Origin: Cryobacterium sp. PH29-G1 | Lineage (GTDB): Bacteria; Actinomycetota; Actinomycetes; Actinomycetales; Microbacteriaceae | Length of the DNA stretch: 64,000 bases | Reading direction: 5' to 3' | NCBI RefSeq assembly: GCF_030063365.1 | Contig: NZ_JASISY010000002.1 | Coordinates: 372,001-436,000 of the forward strand | Part shown: positions 10,278-18,522 of the stretch, piece after piece | Layout: every line of letters begins with the position of its first letter | Position numbering within the stretch: position 1 is the first letter of the stretch | Position numbers and translations under genes: made by a program | The notes under the pieces: generated by a model | The model's input: the letters and a program-made list of their open reading frames with translations, nothing else | Told to the model about the DNA's origin: nothing | Databases searched by the model: none

Positions 10278-11230
10278 GCGGCGGCCCTTCTCAGTCGTTC
10301 AGCAGCGCGCAGCCGTACCGGCGTCGCGCGGGGGTTGATTGCCTTCTCCTCGTCGGAGGCCAGTTCGGCTCCGCGCAGCAGCAGGGTGAAGAGTGGTTTA
10401 TGTTCGGGGAGTTCGACCGGCAAGCCAGCGGGAGCCGTGGAACCGGATGCCGCGGCGAGGGCCCGCTTGACGATGCGGTCCTCGAGCGACTGGTAGGCCA
10501 TGACGACGATGCGCCCGCCAACGGCGACCCGGTCCAGGGCTGCGGGAATGGCCCGTTCAAGCACGGCCAGTTCCTGGTTGACCTCGATGCGCAGCGCCTG
10601 AAAAACGCGCTTGGCGGGATGCCCGAGCCGCTGAATGGCCACCGGGGTGGCCTTGGTGATCACGTCAACGAGCTGGGCCGAGCGCACGAAGGGAGTCAGC
10701 TCGCGCGCTTCAACGATGGCTTTCGCGTACCGTGCGGCGAGTTTTTCTTCGCCGTAGTCCTGGAAAATTCGTTTCAGATCTCGCTCGCTGTAGTCAGCAA
10801 GGATGCTTTCGGCGGTCAGGCCGGCTGTCCCGTCCATGCGCATATCGAGCGGGGCATCCTTCGAATAGGAGAAGCCGCGTTCCACGCGGTCAATCTGCAA
10901 CGAAGACACGCCGAGGTCGAAGAGCACGCCGGCGACCTCGGTGATGCCGAGGCCGTCGAGCGCCTCGCCGATGCCGTCGTAGACGGTGTGCACCAGGTGC
11001 ACCCGGTCGCCGAAGCCCTTGAGCCGGTCCTCGGCGATAGCGAGGGCCTCGGTGTCACGGTCGAGACCGACGAGCGTCAGTTCGGGAAAGCGGGACAGGA
11101 TCGCTTCGGCGTGGCCGCCCATGCCGAGGGTGGCGTCGACGAGCACGGCGCCGGGTTTCGCCAGCGCCGGAGCGAGCAGCTCAACGCAGCGTTCGAGCAA
11201 AACCGGGGTGTGAATATCGTTGCTGGTCAT
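10274..11230 (-). CDS. rsmH: RsmH, 16S rRNA m4C1402 N4-methyltransferase
   Basis: This SAM-dependent enzyme methylates N4 of C1402 in 16S rRNA and is usually the second dcw gene. The 318-residue protein starts [15 protein letters not shown]. It has the SAM loop [15 protein letters not shown] near residue 32, [12 protein letters not shown], the [14 protein letters not shown] segment and the late SLEDRIVK motif. The ATG at 11230 is chosen because family members begin just before HTPVLL; a GTG 17 codons upstream keeps the frame open. Neither start has a strong Shine-Dalgarno sequence. Confidence 0.96.
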   Translation of the reverse strand: MTSNDIHTPVLLERCVELLAPALAKPGAVLVDATLGMGGHAEAILSRFPELTLVGLDRDTEALAIAEDRLKGFGDRVHLVHTVYDGIGEALDGLGITEVAGVLFDLGVSSLQIDRVERGFSYSKDAPLDMRMDGTAGLTAESILADYSERDLKRIFQDYGEEKLAARYAKAIVEARELTPFVRSAQLVDVITKATPVAIQRLGHPAKRVFQALRIEVNQELAVLERAIPAALDRVAVGGRIVVMAYQSLEDRIVKRALAAASGSTAPAGLPVELPEHKPLFTLLLRGAELASDEEKAINPRATPVRLRAAERLRRAAA

Positions 11231-11329
11231 AATGCCGGGATAGTCCGTGAGGCCTGATTCCCCTCCATTTCGTCCTGGCACCGGGGAAGTGTGTCAGGGC
11301 AAAAACGGCTGGGAGTCAGGCACCAAGGG

Positions 11330-11761
11330 CTAGAAGAGTCCCGGAATCACCTCCTCCGTCGTGTTGGCGTACGAGGTTTCCTGCTCGGCGAGGTATGTGG
11401 CCCACGCTTCGCTGTCCCAAATCTCGACTCGGCTGCCAGCACCGATGACGGTCAGTTCCCGGTCAAGCCCCGCATAGCTGCGGAGGTTGCCGGGGATGGT
11501 GACGCGGTTTTGTTTGTCCGGTGTCTCCGAGCTCGCGCCCGACAAGAACACCCGGAGGTAGTCGCGAGCTTGCTTGCTCGTGACCGGCGCCTGGCGGATC
11601 TTGTCGTGCAGGGTTTCGAATTCGCGGGTGCTGAACACGTAGATGCAGTGCTCCTGCCCCCGTGTCATAACCACACCGGTGGAGAGCTCGTCCCGAAACT
11701 TCGCGGGAAGAATGATGCGTCCTTTTTCGTCGAGCCGGGGGGCGTAGGTGCCAAGGAACAC
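11330..11761 (-). CDS. mraZ: MraZ, dcw-operon transcriptional regulator
   Basis: This AbrB-like, ring-forming DNA-binding protein acts as autoregulator of the dcw cluster. The 143 residues contain two MraZ half-domains, beginning with [15 protein letters not shown] and a second [17 protein letters not shown] near residue 80. The start codon is GTG, preceded by an AAAGGGG ribosome-binding site about 7-8 bases upstream. Direct GTGGA-type repeats immediately upstream (11797-11827) look like its own operator. Confidence 0.96.
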   Translation of the reverse strand: MFLGTYAPRLDEKGRIILPAKFRDELSTGVVMTRGQEHCIYVFSTREFETLHDKIRQAPVTSKQARDYLRVFLSGASSETPDKQNRVTIPGNLRSYAGLDRELTVIGAGSRVEIWDSEAWATYLAEQETSYANTTEEVIPGLF

Positions 11762-11796
11762 GCATCACCCCTTTCTTCCGGCCAGATTCAGGTGTG

Positions 11797-11827
11797 GCTC
11801 CACTTTACTCCACCTTCAACCACCAAC
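11797..11827 (-). promoter_or_regulatory. MraZ-box operator (three 10-bp direct repeats)
   Basis: Read on the minus strand, this site is three decamers in tandem: TTGGTGGTTG, AAGGTGGAGT and AAAGTGGAGC. GTGG repeats at 10-bp spacing match the known layout of MraZ operators upstream of mraZ. They end about 36 bases before the mraZ GTG. No -10/-35 pair was clear enough to mark. Confidence 0.75.
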
Positions 11828-11950
11828 CTAAGAAATCGGAGCAATTTTCGGAAAGAATCAGCCAAACTACCTTGGAATCACTGGAGATTGCCAGTGGAGG
11901 AAAATGGAGCACTTGGACTTCAAATGGATGCTGCCGACTCGTTTTTGGAC

Positions 11951-11980
11951 ACAAAAAAGGGCCGATCAGATGATCGGCCC
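11951..11980 (-). terminator. Rho-independent terminator of the DUF3040 gene
   Basis: A perfect 10-bp inverted repeat (GGGCCGATCA / TGATCGGCCC, 2-base spacer) is followed on the minus strand by TTTTTTGT. This is a textbook intrinsic terminator, oriented to end transcription from the DUF3040 gene before the mraZ promoter. Confidence 0.85.
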
Positions 11981-12052
11981 TGTGAGGCGGAAGAATTCTT
12001 GAGTTATCAGCCCTCGGTGGAGGGGTGGATATCAGTGCCCGGTGTCACGGAT

Positions 12053-12145
12053 GACTCCAGCGGTACTGGCTATAGCGGTACTGCCGTAGCGGTACTGGCC
12101 GTAGCGTCATTGGCCGTAGCGGTACTGGCCGTAGCGTTACTGACC
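12053..12145 (-). repeat. 15-bp tandem repeat at the 3' end of the DUF3040 gene
   Basis: About six copies of a 15-mer, CGCTACGGCCAGTAC on the minus strand, lie at and just after the DUF3040 stop codon. Read in the gene's own frame the unit encodes RYGQY. The stop is itself a TAC-to-TAA variant of the unit, and a second in-frame stop (TGA) occurs one and a half units later. Confidence 0.85.
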
Positions 12146-12514
12146 GTCCTGGCGACGGTCCCACCGCTCATTCAAGCGGTCCATGAAACCCTGGTTGGAC
12201 TTGGCCTGCGTCGGGCGACGGCCGGGCGAGGACGGGCCCGAAACGGAGCGGATAGCTTTACCCGGTGTCACGGCGATGAGCACCCCGCCAAACATCACGA
12301 TGAAGCCCAGAACGCCGAGCCACAGTTGCGCAATGGCTACGCCCGCAATTAGGGCCACGATGCCGGCGACGGCGAGCAGAACCCCGATCGCGATAGAACG
12401 ATAGTTCGGGCGAAGTCGCGACGCTCCGACGCTGGCGACAAAGTCGGCATCGTTGTGATAGAGGCTGCGCTCCATCTCTTCAAGGAGTCGCTGCTCCTGT
12501 TCCGAAAGCGGCAT
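12137..12514 (-). CDS. DUF3040 small membrane protein
   Basis: This 125-residue protein starts MPLSEQEQRLLEEMERSL, the hallmark N-terminus of the actinobacterial DUF3040 family, and has two adjacent membrane helices (about residues 45-90). Its function is unknown. The ATG at 12514 is preceded by a good Shine-Dalgarno (GGAGGG, about 5-6 bases); the longer open frame upstream is not needed. The C-terminus is basic and ends at a stop inside a RYGQY-coding tandem repeat, so related strains may have a longer tail. It is divergent from the polyprenyl synthase gene. Confidence 0.88.
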   Translation of the reverse strand: MPLSEQEQRLLEEMERSLYHNDADFVASVGASRLRPNYRSIAIGVLLAVAGIVALIAGVAIAQLWLGVLGFIVMFGGVLIAVTPGKAIRSVSGPSSPGRRPTQAKSNQGFMDRLNERWDRRQDGQ

Positions 12515-12619
12515 CTCATTCCCTCCAGTAACGGGATCGAGCGGGTAGGTTGACAAATCTGAACCGGGTACGGTCCAACTACCCAATTCTAGCCCTGCCG
12601 AGATGGCTAGGCTATACGA

Positions 12620-13756
12620 GTGCATGAAAGCAAACGCCTGGTCGACTTGGTTCAATCTCGCATCGACGAGTTCATCATGTCCCGCGATCCAATTGTGACC
12701 CTGATCAGCCCCGATCTGACTCCTCTAATCGACTTCTCACGGCAGTTTCTCAGCGGTGGAAAGCGGTTTCGGGCCCAGTTCTGTTATTGGGGTGCGCAGA
12801 GCATTCTGCGGCCCGATTCGGCAGCTGAAACCGGCTCCGAAACCGACTTCTCGTCCCTGCCGGAAGCAGCGCAACTCGACGACGTCGTATCCGCTGCCAG
12901 CGCCCTGGAGATTTTTCACGCGGCCGCGCTCGTGCACGACGACATCATCGACAATTCCGACACCCGGCGCGGTGCTCCGAGCGCCCACAAACTGTTCGAA
13001 AGCTTGCACGCACGGGCGGGATGGGCGGGTGACCCCACCACTTTCGGGCGGGCATCCGCAATTCTGTTGGGCGATCTTCTGCTCGGCTGGAGCGATGAGC
13101 TCCTCGACGAGGGCCTCTACGGCGTGGCCGACCGGGCCGCAGCCCGACGAGCTCGACTCGAGTTCAACCACATGCGCACCGAGGTCACCGCCGGGCAGTA
13201 CCTCGACATTCTGGAGGAGCGCGCGTGGCTCGCCCAGCCCGAGGCCGAGCTGCTGGACCGTGCTCTGCGGGTCATTGTCTTCAAGTCGGCCAAATACAGC
13301 ATTCAAGCCCCCCTCGTGATCGGGGCTGCGCTGGCCGGCGCCTCCCCGGCCCAGCTCGCCGCCCTGCGCGCGTTCGGCCTGCCGCTCGGCATGGCCTACC
13401 AGCTGCGTGACGATTTGCTCGGCGTCTTCGGCGACGCGGCGGTGACCGGTAAACCCAGCGGCGATGACCTCACCGAGGGCAAGCGCACCGTCCTGATCGC
13501 GCTGGCTCGGGACGGCCTGGACGACGTTTCTCGAGCCTCGCTCGACGCTCAGCTCGGTAATCCCGCGCTCGACCAGGCTCAGATCCAAGCGTTACAACAT
13601 CTGATCACGGCCAGCGGCGCCGTCGACCGCGTGGAACGCCTCATCGAGTCGCAGGTGGCCGAGGCGCTGGTGGCGCTGGAGACCGCGCCGATCAGCGCCG
13701 TGGCACGTCAGAAATTGCGGGATCTGACCGAACGTGTGACGCGCCGAGCCTCCTGA
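12620..13756 (+). CDS. Polyprenyl diphosphate synthase (trans-isoprenyl type)
   Basis: This enzyme condenses IPP onto allylic diphosphates to make a prenyl chain. Its 378 residues hold both aspartate-rich motifs: DDIIDNSDTRRG near residue 112 and YQLRDDLLGVFGD near residue 260. GGKRFRAQFCYWG lies ahead of the first motif. Product length cannot be read reliably; a menaquinone side-chain role is plausible because the carotenoid cluster has its own GGPP synthase. The start is GTG with no clear Shine-Dalgarno. A TAGGCT hexamer ends six bases upstream, so a leaderless mRNA is possible. Confidence 0.9.
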   Translation: MHESKRLVDLVQSRIDEFIMSRDPIVTLISPDLTPLIDFSRQFLSGGKRFRAQFCYWGAQSILRPDSAAETGSETDFSSLPEAAQLDDVVSAASALEIFHAAALVHDDIIDNSDTRRGAPSAHKLFESLHARAGWAGDPTTFGRASAILLGDLLLGWSDELLDEGLYGVADRAAARRARLEFNHMRTEVTAGQYLDILEERAWLAQPEAELLDRALRVIVFKSAKYSIQAPLVIGAALAGASPAQLAALRAFGLPLGMAYQLRDDLLGVFGDAAVTGKPSGDDLTEGKRTVLIALARDGLDDVSRASLDAQLGNPALDQAQIQALQHLITASGAVDRVERLIESQVAEALVALETAPISAVARQKLRDLTERVTRRAS

Positions 13757-13764
13757 GCGCAGGA

Positions 13765-13820
13765 CACCGGTTCAGGCGGCCAGTTCAGGCGGCCAGTTCG
13801 GGCGGGCCGGTTCGGGCGCC
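13765..13820. repeat. Approximate 13-14-bp tandem repeat between convergent genes
   Basis: About four imperfect copies of a GGTTCAGGCGGCCA-like unit fill the gap between the convergent polyprenyl synthase and Rv2175c-like genes. No T-rich terminator tail is visible. Confidence 0.6.
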
Positions 13821-13837
13821 GGTGCGGCGCAAGCCGG

Positions 13838-14179
13838 TTAGGCGAGAGCCTGAGCGACCCGACGCACTTCGGCCTTGCGGCCGGCCCGGAGGGCTTCGAT
13901 CGGTGCAACTCCGAGGCTGTCGTCAACCTCGAGCAGCCAGGTCATGGCCTGCATGTCCGTGAAGCCGTCATCGGCCAACACAAACAGGGTTCCTCGGAGT
14001 TCGGGTACGGGGGCACCGTCACGCAGAAAAAGCGATGGGACCGATACGACGTTGTCCCGCCGGATAGCCAGCAGGTACTTGTCGTCGATCAGGTGCCGCA
14101 CGCGGCTCTGGCTCAGTCCGAGCAGGTTGACAAGGGCAGGAATAGTAAGCCACTCGGGCTCTGAAGACACGTCACTCAC
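13838..14179 (-). CDS. Rv2175c-like winged-helix DNA-binding protein
   Basis: The 113-residue product has an N-terminal helix-turn-helix-like segment (WLTIPALVNLLGLSQSRVRHLIDD) and a C-terminal domain ending EALRAGRKAEVRRVAQALA, as in the mycobacterial Rv2175c family. Rv2175c is a DNA-binding protein and a substrate of PASTA Ser/Thr kinases; a PASTA kinase is encoded 1.6 kb away, in keeping with that link. The GTG start (VSDVSSEPEWLT) is chosen because conserved sequence begins there; the longer open frame upstream reads as noise. Confidence 0.85.
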   Translation of the reverse strand: MSDVSSEPEWLTIPALVNLLGLSQSRVRHLIDDKYLLAIRRDNVVSVPSLFLRDGAPVPELRGTLFVLADDGFTDMQAMTWLLEVDDSLGVAPIEALRAGRKAEVRRVAQALA

Positions 14180-14389
14180 GCGTTTAGCTTCCCACGATTC
14201 GCCGCCGCGGCAAAACCTTCGGCTGCCTTTTATCATGATCAGTGCCAATTCGAGCTGCCCGTTTAATTGACTACCCCCCATTATTGTGGAAACCTCGCAG
14301 TAGGGATCGTTGTGGCGCACGCTGCTGCACGAGTTTTCTGTACACAATCAGCGAGTGCGTCCAGCGATGCGCACAGCGAACGGAGCAGC

Positions 14390-15649
14390 ATGACCAAGGT
14401 CAACACGAGCACGACGGATGCGGCAGCGTTCGCCGCCAGAAAACCGAGCGCGCTGCGTTCTCGTCCGGCATTGCTGACCGTGCCCATTGTGCTGGTCAGC
14501 ACGCTCGCCATCAGTCTCAGCATGGCCGCGCCCGCTCAGGCCCAGGCCCCGGCCAAGAAGCCGATTAAATCGAAGCTGGCCGAGAACACTGCGGCAGCAG
14601 CGACAGTTGCGGTCACCGCCGCCGTGCAGATCGCGCCGGCCCAGTACGAGGTCGCAGACGGAGACACCGTCAGCGGCATCGCCGCGCGCTTCGGACTGTC
14701 GACTGCCGCAGTGCTGGCCCAGAACGGTCTGGATTCCCAGGCCCTCATCTTCGCCGGCCAGGTTTTAACCCTGACCCAGTCGCCGGCAGCGGTCGCACCC
14801 AACGCATCCCCCGCATCCGCTGACAGTGCGCCCAGTGAGTACACCGTGCAGAACGGCGACACCATTAGCGGCATTGCCACCGCTCACGGCCTGAACACCT
14901 CCGACGTTCTCGGTGCCAATGGTTTGACCGCAAGCAGCGTCATTTTTCCCGGTCAAGTGGTGCTGCTCACCCACGCTCCCGCCATGGAAACGGCCGTCTT
15001 CGTAGCACCGGTGGCCGCCGCCGCAAGTCACACCATCGCGTCTGGCGAAACCATCAGCACCGTCGCCGGCGCTGCCGGGGTGAGCGTGCAAGCCGTGCTC
15101 GACGCCAATGGCCTCGGTTGGTCGAGCATCATCTACCCCGGGCAGATCCTGGTCTTGCCCTCGTCCGCAGCGCCGACGTCCGTTCCGACATCCGCTGCGC
15201 CGGCCACGCCCATCACTTCCGCTACGGCGGGCGTGGTGACCCCGCTGTCCAGTGAAATGCGGCAGAACGCCCAAACGATCGTCTCGGTTGGCCGCGGTGC
15301 CGGAGTGAGCGATGCCGGACTCGTCGTGGCGCTGGCCGCAGCGGCCCAGGAATCGGGGCTCCGCAATGTTCAGTACGGCGACCGGGATTCCCTCGGTCTG
15401 TTCCAGCAGCGGCCCAGCGCAGGCTGGGGCACCCCGGAGCAAGTCTTGGATCCGACCCGGGCCACCTTGGCCTTTTTCGGCGGCGCGAGCAACCCGAACC
15501 CTCAGGTAACTCGCGGTTTGCTCGATATCTCCGGCTGGGAAGCGATGACCGTGACCCAGGCTGCCCAGGCCGTGCAAATATCGGCTTACCCCGACTACTA
15601 CGCGAAGTGGGAAACATCGGCGCAGGCCTGGCTCAACGAAATCGGGTAG
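14390..15649 (+). CDS. Secreted triple-LysM peptidoglycan-binding protein
   Basis: The 419-residue exported protein has a basic N-terminus and signal segment (LLTVPIVLVSTLAISLSMA, cleavage probably after AQA). Three LysM domains follow (YEVADGDTVSGIAARFGL, YTVQNGDTISGIATAHGL, HTIASGETISTVAGAAGV), joined by Ala/Ser/Pro linkers. The C-terminal domain has DSLGLFQQRPSAGWGTPEQ, common in actinobacterial lysozyme/transglycosylase-like proteins. It probably binds, and may cut, peptidoglycan. The start at ATG 14390 has GGAGC just upstream and places the signal peptide correctly; the longer frame from 14267 has no supporting signal. Confidence 0.88.
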   Translation: MTKVNTSTTDAAAFAARKPSALRSRPALLTVPIVLVSTLAISLSMAAPAQAQAPAKKPIKSKLAENTAAAATVAVTAAVQIAPAQYEVADGDTVSGIAARFGLSTAAVLAQNGLDSQALIFAGQVLTLTQSPAAVAPNASPASADSAPSEYTVQNGDTISGIATAHGLNTSDVLGANGLTASSVIFPGQVVLLTHAPAMETAVFVAPVAAAASHTIASGETISTVAGAAGVSVQAVLDANGLGWSSIIYPGQILVLPSSAAPTSVPTSAAPATPITSATAGVVTPLSSEMRQNAQTIVSVGRGAGVSDAGLVVALAAAAQESGLRNVQYGDRDSLGLFQQRPSAGWGTPEQVLDPTRATLAFFGGASNPNPQVTRGLLDISGWEAMTVTQAAQAVQISAYPDYYAKWETSAQAWLNEIG

Positions 15650-15758
15650 CCGAGGTGCCGGTCCGATCACGGCAACCGTGCCCGGTTCTGCCCCACCAGG
15701 ATGCCCGCTCCTGCGCGCCGCGCGCGGGTGCCGCCGCCGTATTCCCTAGAATCAAGTA

Positions 15759-17729
15759 GTGAGCGTTCCCTCGACCGACCCGTTGATCGGCCGTCTAATA
15801 GACGGCCGATATCAAGTGCGCTCGCGGATCGCGCGCGGCGGCATGGCCACGGTCTACCTCGCCACCGATCTGCGGCTGGAACGTCGCGTCGCGATCAAGA
15901 TCATGCACGGTCATCTCGCCGACGACAGCGCCTTCAAGATTCGGTTCATCCAGGAGGCACGATCGGCCGCCCGGCTGGCGCACCCCAACGTCGTGAACGT
16001 CTTTGACCAAGGCCAGGACGACGATATGGCCTACCTCGTCATGGAATACCTGCCGGGGATCACCCTCCGAGACCTGCTCAAGGACTACGGCCGACTCACC
16101 CCGGAGCAGACCCTCGACATTCTCGAGGCGGTGCTCAGCGGGCTCGCGGCCGCCCATAAGGCTGGCATCGTGCATCGCGACGTCAAGCCGGAAAACGTGC
16201 TGCTCGCCGACGACGGTCGTATCAAAATCAGCGACTTCGGTCTCGCCCGCGCGGTCAACAACAACACGGCTACCGGTCAGGCCCTCCTCGGCACCATCGC
16301 CTATCTCTCCCCCGAACTTGTCACCCGCGGCATCGCGGATGCCCGCAGTGACATTTATGCCCTGGGCATCATGACGTTCGAAATGCTCACGGGCGATCAG
16401 CCCTACGTGGGCGAAGCACCCATGCAGATCGCGTACCAGCACGCCAACGACACGGTGCCCATGCCGAGCAGCAAGGTTGCCGACGTTCCCCGCGAACTCG
16501 ACGAGCTCGTGCTCTGGGCCACCGCACGCGATCCCGAAGAACGTCCTCGTGACGCACGGGTCATGCTCGACCAGCTGCACGATGTGAGTGCACTCGTGCG
16601 CGGCGGCACCCAGGAGCTGGCCATGCAGTCAACCATGGTGCTGCCCGCCAATATGCGCACCGGCGCCAACGCGCTGGCCGATGCTGAGACCCAGGTTCTC
16701 GGCGCCAGGCTCACGCCCACGAAACCTCCCGCAGCGACTCTGCTGGGCATCCACCCGGTCGGCACCGGCCCAGTCGGCCCGCCGGACAGCGGCGACCTGC
16801 TGAGCAAGAAAGCCGGCAAGCGCAAGCGTCGGGGCTTCTGGTTGTTCGCCCTCGTGATCATATTGGCCGCCATCTTCGGTGGAACCGGCTGGTATTTCGG
16901 CTCCGGACCGGGATCGGACGTAATGCTGCCCGACTTCGCATCCGCCTCCCCCGACACCGCTTCCTCGCAATTGACCGAGCTCGGCCTGAAACCCGAGCTC
17001 GGCGGTGCGTTCAGTGCCACGATTGCCGAGGGGCTCGTCATCGGCACCGATCCGGATGCCGGCAGCCGCGTTCCGATGGACAGCACGGTCACGGTCATTG
17101 TCTCCCAAGGCTTACAACCCATCACGCTGCCCGCGTTGGCCGGTACGACGCAGGCGGAAGCATCCGCTGCCATCGCCAACCTGAACGCACTGGTCGGCAG
17201 CATCGACCCGATCTTCAACGGCGACGTGCCGGAGGGCTCCGTCATTTCCGCGAGCAAAGAAAGCGACGGCACCGATGTCTCCGCCGGCGGCGACTACTTC
17301 GAAGGGCTCACGGTCAACCTCGTCGTCTCGCTCGGGCCTATCCCCAACGTCGACGGCAAGACCGTCGCCGCCGCCACGGACATTCTGGCCGGCAAAAATC
17401 TGCTCGTCGTGTCCGGAGAGCAGACCTTCAATGACACCGTAGCCAAGGGCGACGTCATCACCGCCCAGGTGCCGGAGGGCGCCATCCGTGAGGGAGCCAC
17501 CCTCACCCTGGTCATCTCCCGCGGCCCCGAGCCGGTCATCGTGCCCAACGTGGTCGGTATGTCCTGGAGCGACGGCAAAGATGCCCTGACCAATCTCGGG
17601 TTCAAGCTCACCTACAACCCGGGCGCCGATCTCGTTCCGGCGGCACTCCTCAAGGTCGCTGCGACCGACCCGGTTGCGGGAACGTCTTTGCCCAAGGGCA
17701 GTTCGATCGCGTTGACGCCCCAGTTCTAG
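15759..17729 (+). CDS. PASTA-domain Ser/Thr protein kinase (PknB/StkP type)
   Basis: This membrane receptor kinase senses muropeptides or lipid II and phosphorylates cell-wall and metabolic targets. The 656 residues hold a full kinase domain: ARGGMATVY loop, VAIK lysine about residue 47, HRDVKPEN about 139-146, DFG about 159-161 and an activation loop with threonines before YLSPE. A juxtamembrane region, one membrane helix (about 359-383) and roughly four extracellular PASTA repeats follow. The start is GTG. It stands alone rather than beside pbpA/rodA. The nearby FHA protein and the Rv2175c-like protein are plausible substrates by family precedent. Confidence 0.93.
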   Translation: MSVPSTDPLIGRLIDGRYQVRSRIARGGMATVYLATDLRLERRVAIKIMHGHLADDSAFKIRFIQEARSAARLAHPNVVNVFDQGQDDDMAYLVMEYLPGITLRDLLKDYGRLTPEQTLDILEAVLSGLAAAHKAGIVHRDVKPENVLLADDGRIKISDFGLARAVNNNTATGQALLGTIAYLSPELVTRGIADARSDIYALGIMTFEMLTGDQPYVGEAPMQIAYQHANDTVPMPSSKVADVPRELDELVLWATARDPEERPRDARVMLDQLHDVSALVRGGTQELAMQSTMVLPANMRTGANALADAETQVLGARLTPTKPPAATLLGIHPVGTGPVGPPDSGDLLSKKAGKRKRRGFWLFALVIILAAIFGGTGWYFGSGPGSDVMLPDFASASPDTASSQLTELGLKPELGGAFSATIAEGLVIGTDPDAGSRVPMDSTVTVIVSQGLQPITLPALAGTTQAEASAAIANLNALVGSIDPIFNGDVPEGSVISASKESDGTDVSAGGDYFEGLTVNLVVSLGPIPNVDGKTVAAATDILAGKNLLVVSGEQTFNDTVAKGDVITAQVPEGAIREGATLTLVISRGPEPVIVPNVVGMSWSDGKDALTNLGFKLTYNPGADLVPAALLKVAATDPVAGTSLPKGSSIALTPQF

Positions 17730-17799
17730 CTGCCAGAATCCCGGCCTCTGCGCCTGCCCCGGCCCCGGCCTCTGCCCCGGCCCCGGCCCGGCCCGGCCC

Positions 17800-17868
17800 G
17801 GCCCACCTTATGCAACCGGGCCCATGATCTATCGCGGGCCCACTTTCCGGGCCCGGGCCCGGAAAGAC
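17800..17868 (+). repeat. GGGCCC palindromic repeat, copy A
   Basis: The element reads CCCACCTTATGCAACC, then GGGCCCATGATCTATCG, then CGGGCCCACTTTCC, then two GGGCCC/CCCGGG palindromes. Internal GGGCCC words pair with each other, giving several alternative hairpins. Copies B, C and D share the same order. Confidence 0.85.
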
Positions 17869-18263
17869 ATAAGATCAGCGGATACGCCGCTTCTACCCCC
17901 GCGCACCGCGAGACGCGGCCACATACGGGGGCAGCACAGATCACCGGCAATTCGGCCAGGTTGGCGGACACTCGGTGCTTCGTCCCGCCGGAGCAACCGA
18001 TTTCACGTCGCGCGGCACTTGCGCCGCTGCGCGGGAGGCGAAACTCGAGCGCACCGGCGGAGGTCCCGCGCGACGTGCAGCGCGGGACTTCAGGCCAGGC
18101 CACAGCTCCCGCGCATTGGCGCAGCTCCCGCGCCGCGCGCGCCTTCGGCTCGGCCGCGTTGTTCAAACTCCCGCGCACTCGCGCAACTCGCGCGCACTGC
18201 CGCAACTGCCGCAATTGCCGCGCAGCAGCATCCACCCGCACGATTCTGCACATGTCCCTTGCT

Positions 18264-18330
18264 CGGGCCCACCTTGTGCAACCGGGCCCATGATCCATCA
18301 CCGGCCCAGTTTCCGGGCCCGGGCCCGGAC
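18264..18330 (+). repeat. GGGCCC palindromic repeat, copy B
   Basis: Same orientation and order as copy A: GGGCCCACCTTGTGCAACC, GGGCCCATGATCCATCA, CCGGCCCAGTTTCC and the terminal GGGCCCGGGCCC block. It differs from A at a few positions. Confidence 0.85.
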
Positions 18331-18403
18331 AAAAATGTGACCAGCGGATGCCGCGCCGCTGCCGCCACGCACCACACCCACTCCAGCCCACACGCGCGCA
18401 CCC

Positions 18404-18470
18404 CGGGCCCACCTTATGCAACTGGGCCCATGATCTATCACGGGCCCAGTTGCCGGGCCCGGGCCCGGGC
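18404..18470 (+). repeat. GGGCCC palindromic repeat, copy C
   Basis: Same orientation as A and B: GGGCCCACCTTATGCAACT, GGGCCCATGATCTATCA, CGGGCCCAGTTGCC and the GGGCCCGGGCCC block. It lies about 50 bases from the aroG stop codon. Confidence 0.85.
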
Positions 18471-18522
18471 AGAAATGGGACCCGGACAGAAGTGCGGCGC
18501 GGGGGCGCGAGGGAGCGGTACG

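Larger units (their letters stand above)
17730..18522. other. Gene-free, repeat-rich interval between pknB-like gene and aroG
   Basis: No credible gene is visible. The first 70 bases are a low-complexity CCCCGG/CCCGG run. Three copies of a roughly 65-bp palindromic element follow (17800, 18264, 18404), separated by GC-rich sequence with repeated words such as CTCCCGCGCA. Long open frames here on both strands are products of GC-rich repeats: their translations repeat the same short peptides and match no family I know. Confidence 0.8.

Noticed and set aside
14230-14389. c-di-AMP (ydaO-type) riboswitch ahead of the LysM gene
   Set aside because: This class often precedes actinobacterial wall-hydrolase genes, but I could not find its conserved cores here.
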